A DNA stretch of 64,000 nt from Chryseosolibacter histidinae (GTDB taxonomy: Bacteria > Bacteroidota > Bacteroidia > Cytophagales > Cyclobacteriaceae). Below are positions 18,038 to 26,482 of this stretch, piece after piece. The stretch is from the NCBI RefSeq assembly GCF_018598225.1, contig NZ_JAHESF010000034.1, positions 1-64,000 on the forward strand. The letters are read 5' to 3'. Positions within the stretch are counted from its first letter, which is position 1. Each line of letters opens with the position of its first letter. Position numbers and translations under genes: made by a program. The notes beneath the pieces are model-generated. The model searched no databases. It was not told the DNA's origin and saw nothing but the letters and a program-made list of their open reading frames with translations.

Positions 18038-18772
18038 ATGACTGCATACGAAGTAATGGCCCAGCATGAACTCCATCAATGGAAACTGCGCATGCAGCGG
18101 AAGGCTTCTTTTACGGGACAGCTTGCTAAAAAGTTGCAGGTGAGAATCAACCGCGTCATCCCTGAAAAGGTCCATATCGCCATCACTACCGCCATCAAAC
18201 ACATGATTCGTGCGGTATGCTTTGGCGCAGAATACACTACACCGTGGCCCATGGGAAGCGGATCTCTTGAAGCCCGCGAAACACGGATCCGTGAACGGAT
18301 CAAATTCTACAGGAACACGGCTGCGGCAGAAGGTGCCCTCACTGGGGCCGGAGGAATTCTGCTGGGGCTTGCCGATTTTCCCTTGTGGCTCACGTTGAAA
18401 ATGAAGATGCTTTTTGAGATCGCCGCATTGTACGGATACGACGTGACCCGGTACAAAGAAAGGATCTTTCTGCTCCACATCTTTGAGCTCACGTTCTCGA
18501 GCCAGGTTCATCGCAATAAAGTTTATGCTATCATCGAGGATTGGCAAACGTACGAGCGGCAGCTTCCGGAAGATATCAACGAATTCGACTGGCGAAGCTT
18601 TCAGCAGGAGTACCGCGACTACATAGACATTGCCAAACTTCTTCAGCTCGTTCCGGGTATCGGCGCGGCGGTGGGTGCCATCGTCAACCACCGCCTCACC
18701 GAAAAGCTTGGCAACACCGCCATGAATGCTTACCGCCTGCGGGGGGAAAGTGTCCTACGCCTTAAGGTGTAG
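18038..18772 (+). CDS. EcsC family protein
   Basis: 244 residues, matching the EcsC family in length and in the glycine-rich hydrophobic segments GALTGAGGILLGLADFPLWLTLKMKMLFEIA (about residues 97-127, family core) and LLQLVPGIGAAVGAIVNHRL. EcsC is named from the B. subtilis ecs operon; its biochemical role is not settled. The stop codon lies inside a 12-bp hairpin. A neighbouring envelope-stress-like PRC-barrel gene is convergent. Confidence 0.88.
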   Translation: MTAYEVMAQHELHQWKLRMQRKASFTGQLAKKLQVRINRVIPEKVHIAITTAIKHMIRAVCFGAEYTTPWPMGSGSLEARETRIRERIKFYRNTAAAEGALTGAGGILLGLADFPLWLTLKMKMLFEIAALYGYDVTRYKERIFLLHIFELTFSSQVHRNKVYAIIEDWQTYERQLPEDINEFDWRSFQQEYRDYIDIAKLLQLVPGIGAAVGAIVNHRLTEKLGNTAMNAYRLRGESVLRLKV

Positions 18773-18776
18773 GACA
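18751..18776. terminator. Hairpin that contains the EcsC stop codon
   Basis: TGTCCTAC (18751-18758) pairs with GTAGGACA (18769-18776), and inner bases extend the stem to about 11-12 bp. The TAG stop (18770-18772) is in the right arm. No T run, so termination function is only likely. Position between convergent genes fits a shared terminator. Confidence 0.5.
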
Positions 18777-18782
18777 CCTGAG

Positions 18783-19202
18783 CTACGGCATAGTTGAATA
18801 ACCCCAATACGAATCTACATCGCCATAATAAGTATGGTCATTCGTATCGGGCCAGTGATTCTTATCGAACCCCGGAGACATGCGCAAGTAATCCTTATCA
18901 CGATTGAGGATAAATACATGACGTCCAGGCGAAACCCTCAGTTCCTCGAAGGGGATCGCGAACAGCTTTCCGCCTATCCCGAGAAACGATCCGAACTCCA
19001 GCACGGCATATTCAACCCGTCCTGTATGGATGTTGATCATCAGGTTATCAATTGAACCGAGATCGTCGCCCTGCGCATTCTCAACCTTATCTCCGATAAT
19101 GGAGGTAGCGGTCAATCGCTCCAACGGCCGGTTTGCATCGGGACCTTCCTGGTTGGTTCCGGTACGGTTATCGGTCTCATAACTTTTTTCGAACGTTCTC
19201 AT
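18783..19202 (-). CDS. PRC-barrel domain protein
   Basis: 139 residues from the ATG at 19202. That ATG has the best Shine-Dalgarno sequence I saw in the window, AGGAGGAG ending 3 bp upstream; an in-frame ATG at 19271 lacks one. The PRC-barrel spans about residues 30-115 (SIIGDKVENAQGDDLGSIDNLMIN, then KLFAIPFEELRV). PRC-barrel proteins of this size are soluble and often respond to stress. The C-terminal 30 residues are aromatic and acidic (HWPDTNDHTYYGDVDSYWG). Role unknown. Confidence 0.9.
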   Translation of the reverse strand: MRTFEKSYETDNRTGTNQEGPDANRPLERLTATSIIGDKVENAQGDDLGSIDNLMINIHTGRVEYAVLEFGSFLGIGGKLFAIPFEELRVSPGRHVFILNRDKDYLRMSPGFDKNHWPDTNDHTYYGDVDSYWGYSTMP

Positions 19203-19204
19203 AA

Positions 19205-19212
19205 CTCCTCCT
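19205..19212 (-). promoter_or_regulatory. Strong ribosome binding site deciding the PRC-barrel start
   Basis: On the minus strand the sequence AGGAGGAG precedes the ATG at 19202. Most genes here lack a clear Shine-Dalgarno sequence, so this one is unusual and supports the shorter start. Confidence 0.75.
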
Positions 19213-19397
19213 GATTTTAAGGTTAAACTCAAACAACATCTTCCGAAAAAAACAGCGCCACGTTTCATCACTGTCGGCTATTTTTAACAACGGCCGGTTC
19301 AGAAGTGAAAACTTTTCTACAGATTTACAATAAACCGGCGGGCAGCGCGTCCCATCACTGATGACGGCTCCCATTTCCACCTTCTGATGATCATAAC

Positions 19398-21134
19398 ATG
19401 AAAAAGTCACGCGTAACCATAGGCCACGTTTTCAGAACCATTGTTTGGCCCAGGCGAAATATTGTTTTTATAGGACTCATCCTGATCGTTATCAGCAGGC
19501 TTGCAGGTCTCGTGTTGCCCGGCGCCACCAAGTACCTGATGGACGACGTGATCGCAAAAGGTGATCTCAGGATGCTGAAGCTTTTGTTAATTGCTGTTAT
19601 CGGATCTATTATCGTTCAGGCAGTTACGTCATTTCTATTAACCAAGATCTTAAGTGTCGAAGCGCAGCATCTTATCTCCGTGCTCCGCGCCCAGGTTCAG
19701 AAACAGCTTCTGCGACTTCCCATCCGTTTCTTCGATAACACCAAGTCGGGTGCGCTCGTGTCGCGGGTGATGACCGATGTTGAAGGGGTGCGGAACCTGG
19801 TAGGCACAGGCCTCGTGCAGCTTGTGGGTGGTTTGCTGAGCGCGGTGATCTGCCTGGTGCTGCTGATCCGCATCAGTCCGATGATGACCCTGTACGTGCT
19901 GGTGCCCGTGCTGATCTTCGGGCTCATTTCGCTAAAAGCATTTTCGTATATCCGCCCCATCTTCCGCGAACGTGGCAAGATCAATGCAGAGGTGACCGGA
20001 AGGCTTACCGAAACGCTCAACGGCATCCGTGTGATCAAAGGTTTCAACGCCGAGGCGCAGGAGATCAAAACCTTCGAACGTGGCGTGGAGAAACTGTTCC
20101 TGAACGTTAAAAAGAGTCTCACCTCCACAAGCCTGGTGACCAGCTCGGCCACATTACTGCTCGGCCTGGCCAGTACGGGCATCATGGGCATTGGCAGCTA
20201 CATGATCATTGAAGGCGACCTCACTTTCGGCGACTTCCTCTCTTTTACCTTGTACCTCGGCTTTATGATCGCCCCTATCGTGCAGATGAGCAACATCGGA
20301 AGCCAGCTCACGGAAGCTTTCGCAGGACTTGATCGCACGGAAGAGATCATGAACATGGCGCCGGAAGATGACGGCATCCAGCGCACCATCGCTATCGGTA
20401 AGATCCGTGGCGACATCTCTTTCAACCGTGTATCTTTTGCTTACGAAGAAGGGAAGAACGTGCTGAACGACATCAGCTTCCATGCGCCGGCCGGAACTGT
20501 TACTGCGCTTGTCGGCACGTCGGGCTCCGGCAAAACAACCATCGCCGGACTCGCCGCCTCTTTCCTGAATCCGAACCTGGGAACCATTACCGTTGACGGC
20601 ACCGACCTCTCACAGGTGAAGCTTGAGAGTTATCGAAGCCAGCTCGGGGGTGTGCTGCAGGATGATTTCCTGTTTGAAGGCACCATCCGGGAGAACATCC
20701 TGTTTCCGCGGCCCGATGCTTCAGAAGAACGATTGCTTGCTGCTGTGCGCGCCGCCCACGTAAATGAGTTCACCGATCGTTTCGAGCTGGGGCTGGATAC
20801 CGTGATCGGTGAACGGGGCGTAAAACTTTCCGGAGGTCAGCGCCAACGGGTAGCGATCGCCAGGGCTATACTGGCTGATCCGCGGGTGCTCATCCTCGAC
20901 GAAGCTACTTCCAACCTCGATACCGAAAGCGAATCATTCATCCAGGAAAGTCTCAAACGACTCATGGAAGGGCGAACCACATTTGTGATCGCGCACCGTC
21001 TCAGCACCATCCGTCAGGCCGACCAGATCCTCGTGATAGAACAAGGAAAGATCGCCGAATCAGGCAAACACGATGAGCTGATCAATAAGAAAGGAAGATA
21101 TTTTGAGTTGTATACTTACCAGGCAAGGATTTAA
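19398..21134 (+). CDS. ABC exporter, fused permease and ATPase (MsbA/MDR type)
   Basis: 578 residues. Six membrane helices lie in the first 310 residues. The ATPase domain shows Walker A GTSGSGKTT, Q-loop region QDDFLFEGTIRENI, signature LSGGQRQRVAIARA, Walker B VLILDEATSNLD and H-loop IAHRLST. It should work as a homodimer that moves lipids, drugs or peptides across the inner membrane. The substrate is unknown. Single gene; a heptamer array begins 4 bp after the stop codon. Confidence 0.95.
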   Translation: MKKSRVTIGHVFRTIVWPRRNIVFIGLILIVISRLAGLVLPGATKYLMDDVIAKGDLRMLKLLLIAVIGSIIVQAVTSFLLTKILSVEAQHLISVLRAQVQKQLLRLPIRFFDNTKSGALVSRVMTDVEGVRNLVGTGLVQLVGGLLSAVICLVLLIRISPMMTLYVLVPVLIFGLISLKAFSYIRPIFRERGKINAEVTGRLTETLNGIRVIKGFNAEAQEIKTFERGVEKLFLNVKKSLTSTSLVTSSATLLLGLASTGIMGIGSYMIIEGDLTFGDFLSFTLYLGFMIAPIVQMSNIGSQLTEAFAGLDRTEEIMNMAPEDDGIQRTIAIGKIRGDISFNRVSFAYEEGKNVLNDISFHAPAGTVTALVGTSGSGKTTIAGLAASFLNPNLGTITVDGTDLSQVKLESYRSQLGGVLQDDFLFEGTIRENILFPRPDASEERLLAAVRAAHVNEFTDRFELGLDTVIGERGVKLSGGQRQRVAIARAILADPRVLILDEATSNLDTESESFIQESLKRLMEGRTTFVIAHRLSTIRQADQILVIEQGKIAESGKHDELINKKGRYFELYTYQARI

Positions 21135-21137
21135 ATC

Positions 21138-21211
21138 AGTTGACAGTTGACAACAAAACAGTTGACAAAAGGGCGAGTATTGTCAATTGCCTCTTGTCAA
21201 CTGTCAATTTT
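21138..21211. repeat. Heptamer palindrome, GTTGACA word
   Basis: Left arm 21138-21169 has three AGTTGAC words. Right arm 21181-21211 reads TTGTCAA, TTGCCTC, TTGTCAA, CTGTCAA, then TTTTTT. It fits between the convergent stop codons at 21134 and 21213. The final T6 run would make this example also work as a plus-strand terminator. Confidence 0.92.
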
Positions 21212-21212
21212 T

Positions 21213-21965
21213 TCAAACGGCCTGTGGCGTTCTGCTCTCCCTCACCGCGGCAGCTTCTCCTGTTTCAAGCAATTGTTTAAAGCTGCGGATGTCATCGCGC
21301 ATCATTCTTTCAATGGCAGGGTTGAACAATTTTCCAGCCATGCTTCCGAGGTCGCCGGCTGGCAAACGATAGGAGATGCAAACCGCGAGCTCGGTTCCTT
21401 TCCCGGCCACGTCCCTGAATCTTACTTCGCCTGCGTTGTCAACGGTAGAGCCCGGTAGCGAGGTCCACGAGATCAGCTCACCGCTGATGTCGCTGGTGAT
21501 CTCTGCCTGCCACGAAACTTTTGCTCCAACACCGGGGACCTTGGCAGTCCAGGTGGAGCGTTTGTCGTCAAGCTCTTCCACTTTTTCAAGGTGCTGCATG
21601 AACTTCGGAAGGTTCTCCAGTTTGCGCCAGAAGGCATAAACATCTGACCGCGGCTTGTTGATGGTGAAGGTGGTTCTGATCTCCATGGCAGGAGACTGCC
21701 TCTGTACATCCGCTGTGTTGCGGCCGATCATGTTGCTTAAATAACAATATCCGGAAATACCCCTGACCATCAGGTATCCTCCACTCAATAACATGCCGAT
21801 GCCTGTGGCGCTGTTCAAATTACGCAGGCCCCAAACGGCCAGGGCCGCTCCGCCAAATGCGGAAACAATACGCTCTGAAGTTCCGATATTGATCGTACTG
21901 GATCCGGTAGCCGGTGGCAATGCGCTTACTGCTGCATCATCCATGGGTGTGTTTTCTGTTTCCAT
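21213..21965 (-). CDS. DUF2892 membrane segment fused to SRPBCC (START-like) domain
   Basis: 250 residues. Residues about 25-85 (TSERIVSAFGGAALAVWGLRNL, then a second hydrophobic segment) match the two-helix DUF2892/YgaP-like module. From about 95 on, IRTTFTINKPRSDVYAFWRKLENLPKFMQHLEKVEELDD begins an SRPBCC 'cyclase/dehydrase' domain, which forms a ligand-binding pocket. The fusion is common in bacteria but its ligand and role are unknown. The C-terminus SRTPQAV ends beside a heptamer array. Confidence 0.9.
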   Translation of the reverse strand: METENTPMDDAAVSALPPATGSSTINIGTSERIVSAFGGAALAVWGLRNLNSATGIGMLLSGGYLMVRGISGYCYLSNMIGRNTADVQRQSPAMEIRTTFTINKPRSDVYAFWRKLENLPKFMQHLEKVEELDDKRSTWTAKVPGVGAKVSWQAEITSDISGELISWTSLPGSTVDNAGEVRFRDVAGKGTELAVCISYRLPAGDLGSMAGKLFNPAIERMMRDDIRSFKQLLETGEAAAVRESRTPQAV

Positions 21966-22180
21966 ATTTTAACGGTTTGATTGTTTGCTTACCCGAGGGG
22001 TTCATAACAATAACGTTCCTGATGCTGCCGGCTGTCTACGGATATTCTGTACGGAGTGGATGACTTATGGTATAAGGTAATTTTTCCGGTTGACGAAATT
22101 CATCTCTGTGTGTATTCTCTTTCCCCGCCATCTGAATATGGGTAGCTTCGTACCCAGCAACGAACTGCTGCTTCAGCCGG

Positions 22181-22348
22181 TCATTTACGGTTGCTGAGCT
22201 TCACAACCAACACGATGATAATGATCACCACCGCCACGGTGACAAATATGCCAGTATAAATACCCGCGCTGAAAATATCGCCGATCGCTTCACAACTTGT
22301 GAGCACAACCATCATCACGAACAAAACCGGTAGCCTGTAATATTTCAT
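22181..22348 (-). CDS. Small membrane lipoprotein, 55 residues
   Basis: Read directly from the sequence: ATG at 22348, stop TGA at 22181-22183. The N-terminus MKYYRLPVLFVMMVVLTSCE is a lipoprotein signal with LTSC as lipobox (Cys19). After a short spacer (EAIGDIFSAGIYTG) comes a second hydrophobic segment (about residues 33-50) and a basic end (KLSNRK). A lipid anchor plus one membrane helix in 55 residues is typical of small envelope proteins in Bacteroidota. Function unknown. The rest of the gap between 21966 and 22523 holds only a short one-arm heptamer array and a hairpin. Confidence 0.75.
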   Translation of the reverse strand: MKYYRLPVLFVMMVVLTSCEAIGDIFSAGIYTGIFVTVAVVIIIIVLVVKLSNRK

Positions 22349-22435
22349 AAAATCTTTGTCTTTAACCTATGCTGCTCTACTCCTTGATTTTCTCAAATAA
22401 CACCGTACCATGTCTCGTTGACCTCCCCTTCCCCT

Positions 22436-22471
22436 CCTGACTCCTTACTCCTGGCTTCTGGCTCCTTTTCA
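22436..22471. repeat. Single-arm heptamer array mixing two words
   Basis: CTCCTGA, CTCCTTA, CTCCTGG, CTTCTGG, CTCCTTT, period 7. It mixes the inverted forms of the AAGGAGT and GGAGCCA words in one array. No second arm is seen. Confidence 0.8.
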
Positions 22472-22490
22472 GTCTCCGGCATAGCATTTT

Positions 22491-22510
22491 AGCCGCAGTA
22501 TCGAGCGGCT
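22491..22510 (+). promoter_or_regulatory. Hairpin just upstream of the AI-2E family gene
   Basis: AGCCGC (22491-22496) pairs with GCGGCT (22505-22510), 13 bp before the ATG at 22524. It could be a 5'-leader structure or the end of an upstream transcript. No further evidence. Confidence 0.3.
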
Positions 22511-22523
22511 GCTTCTTAAATAC

Positions 22524-23627
22524 ATGAATATCAACGGCGAATCACCGGCATACTTGCGCATCAGTCTGAACCTGATCACCATCACTTTGCTTGCAACAGC
22601 GCTTTACCTTGGAAAGAGCATCCTGATCCCGCTCTTTTTTTCCATGCTGTTAGCCATCCTCCTCCATCCTGTTGTGAGTTTCCTGGTCCGCAGGAGGTTA
22701 GACCGCGTTGCCTCCATCCTCATCAGCATTATCCTTGCCTTGTGCGTGATCGGCGTGGTAGTGTATTTTCTTTCCAGCCAGGTAAGTCACTTCCTCGATG
22801 ACATACCTACGCTGAAAGACAGGTTGAAAGACCTGGCCACCACTGTGAAGCACTGGGTCTATGACACCTTCAACATCGCCATTCGCGATCAGAACCAATA
22901 CATCGATAAAACCGCCGAGCAGATGTCTGACGACACACCGACCCTCGTACAACGTACTGTGCTTACGCTGACGGAGATGGTCTCTTATGTGATCTTCCTT
23001 CCCGTCTATACATTCCTGATCCTCTATCATAAAGACATGTTCAAACGTTTCCTGATCGAAGTATTCCAGCGAAACGAAAAAGCCAGGGTGACGGAGATCC
23101 TGGACGAGTCACAATATATCTGCCAGCAGTATGTTACCGGTATGCTGATCGAGCTTGTGATCGTGTTCGCCCTGAACTCAGCGGGGTTCCTGATCCTCGG
23201 CATCAAGTACCCGATCTTCCTTGCCCTCATTTCCGCGCTGCTCAACATCGTTCCATACATCGGCATGCTCATCGCCAACCTCTTCTGTGTGCTGGTCACG
23301 CTGGTGTCTTCCGATCCGGGCTTCAACGTGCTCTGGGTGGTTGGGATCCTCAGTGCTGTACAGGTATTGGATAACAACATTCTGCTGCCTTACATTGTTG
23401 GAAGCAAGGTGAGGATCAACGCGCTGGCCATCATCCTTGGGGTGGTGGTTGGAGGCGCGCTCTGCGGAATACCCGGCATGTTCCTGTGCATCCCCGGCCT
23501 TGCCATCATGAAAGTTATTTTTGAAAGGATCGATTCCCTGAAGCCCTGGGCCGTGCTGCTGGGTGACGAGACCACCGCTGCACTGGAGCATAAGAATCCG
23601 ATTAAAAGGATGCTGAGGAAGAAGTAG
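22524..23627 (+). CDS. AI-2E family transporter (PerM/TqsA-like)
   Basis: 367 residues with about eight membrane segments. The family hallmark is visible: hydrophobic start, soluble middle (about 85-150), then NIVPYIGMLIANLFCV and the terminal DNNILLPYIVGSKVRINALAIILGVVVGG. Family members export autoinducer-2 or exchange Na+/H+, and others have unknown substrates. The stop codon TAG overlaps the first bases of a heptamer array. Confidence 0.9.
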   Translation: MNINGESPAYLRISLNLITITLLATALYLGKSILIPLFFSMLLAILLHPVVSFLVRRRLDRVASILISIILALCVIGVVVYFLSSQVSHFLDDIPTLKDRLKDLATTVKHWVYDTFNIAIRDQNQYIDKTAEQMSDDTPTLVQRTVLTLTEMVSYVIFLPVYTFLILYHKDMFKRFLIEVFQRNEKARVTEILDESQYICQQYVTGMLIELVIVFALNSAGFLILGIKYPIFLALISALLNIVPYIGMLIANLFCVLVTLVSSDPGFNVLWVVGILSAVQVLDNNILLPYIVGSKVRINALAIILGVVVGGALCGIPGMFLCIPGLAIMKVIFERIDSLKPWAVLLGDETTAALEHKNPIKRMLRKK

Positions 23628-23931
23628 TCCATGGTCCACGGTCGACAGTCCACAGTCCACGGCAGTGTTCCATCTACGCGCGAAACCAGCCCCCTTATTC
23701 CGTCATGCTGAGCAAGGAATGTGGGGAGCATGCGGGGAGCGAAGCATCCCCTTCAAGCGAAGTGCGCAAGTTTAGACAGATGCAAGAACTAATTACGCAG
23801 TTAACATCACGGGTCCTTCTCTCGCACTTCCGATAGCCATCGGGACCACCCTCATCCATCGCTCAGAATACGGTTTCACCCAATACCGGTTTCAGCGCGG
23901 TACTGCTGTGGACCGTGGACCGTGGACTGAA
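23626..23931. repeat. Heptamer palindrome filling a convergent gap, with nested inner palindrome
   Basis: Left arm 23626-23663 reads AGTCCAT, GGTCCAC, GGTCGAC, AGTCCAC, AGTCCAC, then GGCAGTG. Right arm 23904-23931 begins CTGCTGTGGA and ends at the stop codon of the MlaD gene (23932). The left arm begins inside the stop codon of the AI-2E gene. Between them lies a second inverted pair: CGTCATGCTGAGCAAGG (from 23701) against CGCTCAGAATACGG (to 23874). The 304-bp gap has no gene. Confidence 0.9.
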
Positions 23932-24945
23932 CTAGTATTGCTTCGAGGAAGCCGCCTCCTTCTTCGCGCGTTTTTCTTCTTTCTTGAAATATCCGCGGAA
24001 TAAGAAGTTGTGCTGCATGGCCTTCATGTTCTCATCGAGCTTCTGGGAAGCTTGCTCCGTGTTCGAGATGGTGTTCTTCAGCTTGTTCGCCAGGGCTTCG
24101 TCTGTCAGGAGCGCGCCAATGGCGTTGTCGTTATCGTTCAGCTTGGTTGACAGGCGCTGCAGGTTACCGGAGACGGTGGCGGCGCTGGCGCTCATCTGTT
24201 CGACATTATTGATGGCATTCTTAAAAGTTTGCGAATACGCCGTGTCAGAGATCAGCACCGGCAGCAGGCCGTCACCGTGCCGGAGGTCATAAAAAAGTTT
24301 GTGAAGCTCTGCTGACGCGAGGGCCGTGTTGTTGCTGGTGGTGGTGAGGTATTTCACTGCCTGGCGAAGCTCCTGGGCCAGCGCACCGTCGTTGAGCAGC
24401 TCCCCTGCCACACCCTGTCCTTCATTGATGCGTTTGGCGATCATGCTGAGGTCTGCCGTGAGCGAACGGGTATTTTCTCCCACGTCTTTGGCGATGTTGA
24501 TGAGCTCCTGCGTATCGGCGGGAGAAGATGTGCTGATAGTGTCATCCGGGTCGACCGGGCGTGACGACATGCCAGGACGCAGCACAACGATCTTATTGCC
24601 CACAAGGCCATCGGACCCGATAGACGCCGCGGCATCTTTGCGGATGAACTCGCTCTGTCTATCTTTCAGCGTCATCTTCACGATCACCCTGCCCTGCGAG
24701 GCGATGCGCACATCAGACACCGTTCCTACCTTTACGCCGGAGAGCCATACATTGTCACCTTCCTTCAGGCCTTCCACGTTCTTGAACTCAGCAAAGATGG
24801 TGAAGGTTCTGCTGAAAACATTGTTCTCGCTGCCGATCAGGAACACAGCTGCCAGAAATAGACCAAGTCCCACCAGCACAAAGGCCCCAAGCTTGATCTG
24901 TTGCGCTACTTCTTTTGTTTCCACGGTTATATAATTTTTATTCAA
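23932..24945 (-). CDS. MlaD/MCE substrate-binding protein of a lipid ABC transporter
   Basis: 337 residues. One membrane helix (about 17-38) is followed by a single MCE domain (about 46-122; VGTVSDVRI, SIGSDGLVGNKIVVLRPG) and a long helical tail with heptad character (EQMSASAATVSGNLQRLSTKL). MCE proteins form a hexameric ring in the periplasm that carries phospholipids between membranes. It overlaps the ATPase gene by 4 bp (ATGA). The tail ends basic (KKEEKRAKKEAASSKQY). The assignment to a Mla-like system is firm; direction of lipid transport is not known. Confidence 0.93.
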   Translation of the reverse strand: MNKNYITVETKEVAQQIKLGAFVLVGLGLFLAAVFLIGSENNVFSRTFTIFAEFKNVEGLKEGDNVWLSGVKVGTVSDVRIASQGRVIVKMTLKDRQSEFIRKDAAASIGSDGLVGNKIVVLRPGMSSRPVDPDDTISTSSPADTQELINIAKDVGENTRSLTADLSMIAKRINEGQGVAGELLNDGALAQELRQAVKYLTTTSNNTALASAELHKLFYDLRHGDGLLPVLISDTAYSQTFKNAINNVEQMSASAATVSGNLQRLSTKLNDNDNAIGALLTDEALANKLKNTISNTEQASQKLDENMKAMQHNFLFRGYFKKEEKRAKKEAASSKQY

Positions 24946-25730
24946 TACTTAAAAAATGGTTCCAGGTCAGGATCAGTGGTCTCCGACAACGCTTCAAAAG
25001 TTCCTTCCATTTTGTTTTGTCCGTCAATCAGGGCGATGATCCGATCCGAAGTGTGTTTGGCACTGCTGATGTCGTGGGTGATAATGATAGACGATGTTTT
25101 GTATTTCTCCCGCACGGAAAGGATCAGGTCGTTGATCTCCATGGAAGTAATGGGATCGAGGCCAGATGTGGGCTCATCGTAGAGCATGATCTTCGGTTTC
25201 AGGATCAGGGTCCTGGCAATGCCTACCCTTTTCTTCATGCCACCAGACAATTCTGCCGGCATCTGGTTGATGGTGTGCGCGAGGCCAACATCCTCAAGCG
25301 CCGTGGTGACCAGTTCCTCCAGCTTGTGTTTGTCGAAGATCTTGAGGTTTCGCTTCAGCGGAAATTCCAGGTTCTCACGCACCGTCATCGAATCATACAG
25401 CGCGCTGCCCTGGAAAGAAAATCCAACCTGCAGGCGCAGCGCATTGAGCTCATCAGGGTTGAGTGAGAACACATTTTGGCCCAATACCTCTATGGTGCCG
25501 CTGTCGGGCCTGATCAAACCCACCATACACTTGATGAGCACAGACTTGCCCGTGCCTGATCTTCCCAGGATGACGAGGTTCTCACTTTCATACAGGTCAA
25601 GGTTCATACCTTTTAGCACTTCCCGGTCGCCAAAGGATTTTTTCAGGTTGCGCACAGTAGCTACCACATTCCGTTCTCCTTCGGCGTGATGGCTGGTGCT
25701 TGTATAAGTTTCAGGATAATGCATGCTCAC
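24942..25730 (-). CDS. MlaF-type ATPase of the lipid ABC transporter
   Basis: 262 residues. About 20 residues precede the ATPase core: Walker A LGRSGTGKSV, Q-loop QGSALYDSMTVREN, signature LSGGMKKRVGIART, Walker B IMLYDEPTSGLD, H-loop ITHD. The GSALYDSMTV region is diagnostic of the MlaF branch. It powers the MlaE permease. ATGA overlaps on both sides couple it to mlaE upstream and mlaD downstream. No STAS protein (MlaB) or periplasmic MlaC is encoded nearby. Confidence 0.95.
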   Translation of the reverse strand: MSMHYPETYTSTSHHAEGERNVVATVRNLKKSFGDREVLKGMNLDLYESENLVILGRSGTGKSVLIKCMVGLIRPDSGTIEVLGQNVFSLNPDELNALRLQVGFSFQGSALYDSMTVRENLEFPLKRNLKIFDKHKLEELVTTALEDVGLAHTINQMPAELSGGMKKRVGIARTLILKPKIMLYDEPTSGLDPITSMEINDLILSVREKYKTSSIIITHDISSAKHTSDRIIALIDGQNKMEGTFEALSETTDPDLEPFFKY

Positions 25731-26482
25731 CGGCGAAAGATGTTAGTAACTTGAAGGCCCAGCAGGTCGATGACGAAGATCAGGATCATGGAAATGACCA
25801 CAGCCGAATTGGCTGCCTTGCCCACACCTGTAGTTCCTTTCTCGGAATGGTAGCCCGCATAACTTCCCACCAGCCCGATGGCAAATCCGAAGAAAGCAGA
25901 TTTGATCAGCGAAGAGAACACGTCGAGATACGTGACATTGGTAGCTACCTCATTGAAATAAAGTGCGAAGCTCGAGCTGTTGATGAAGTTCACGGTCATA
26001 AAAGATCCGAGCAGCGCCACCACGTCAGCATACACCACCAAAAGCGGCAGCATCAGCGTTGTGGCTGTGATCCGGCTCACCACCAGGTACGAGAACGGAC
26101 GGGTGCCCGATACTTCCATGGCATCGATCTGCTCGCTTACCTGCATGCTGCCAAGCTCAGCCCCTATGTTCGAGCCGAGCTTGCCGGCGCAGATCAGCCC
26201 GGTGATCAATGGCCCCAGCGACCTTACAACCGCCTGAGATACCAGCGACGGCAACCATGATTCCGCACCGAAAGAGGCCAGCGAAGGACGCGATTGCCTG
26301 GTGAACACGATGCCGGCAATGAACGCCGTAAAAGTGATCAGGAAAAGCGACCGGTTGCCCACCGCAAAACACTGCCGGATTATTTCCCTCACCTCGTAAG
26401 GGGGCATAAAAAAATGTTTGATCACCTGCACCACAAACCGATGAATATCGGCAACGCGAAGCAAAAAGTTACGCAATCTCAT
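25727..26482 (-). CDS. MlaE-type permease of the lipid ABC transporter
   Basis: 251 residues with about five membrane segments. The family coupling motif is SEQIDAMEVSGTRPFSYLV near residues 118-136, preceded by GKLGSNIGAELGSM. First gene of the mlaE-mlaF-mlaD operon. A 323-bp gap lies upstream, so the operon promoter is probably there. Confidence 0.94.
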   Translation of the reverse strand: MRLRNFLLRVADIHRFVVQVIKHFFMPPYEVREIIRQCFAVGNRSLFLITFTAFIAGIVFTRQSRPSLASFGAESWLPSLVSQAVVRSLGPLITGLICAGKLGSNIGAELGSMQVSEQIDAMEVSGTRPFSYLVVSRITATTLMLPLLVVYADVVALLGSFMTVNFINSSSFALYFNEVATNVTYLDVFSSLIKSAFFGFAIGLVGSYAGYHSEKGTTGVGKAANSAVVISMILIFVIDLLGLQVTNIFRR

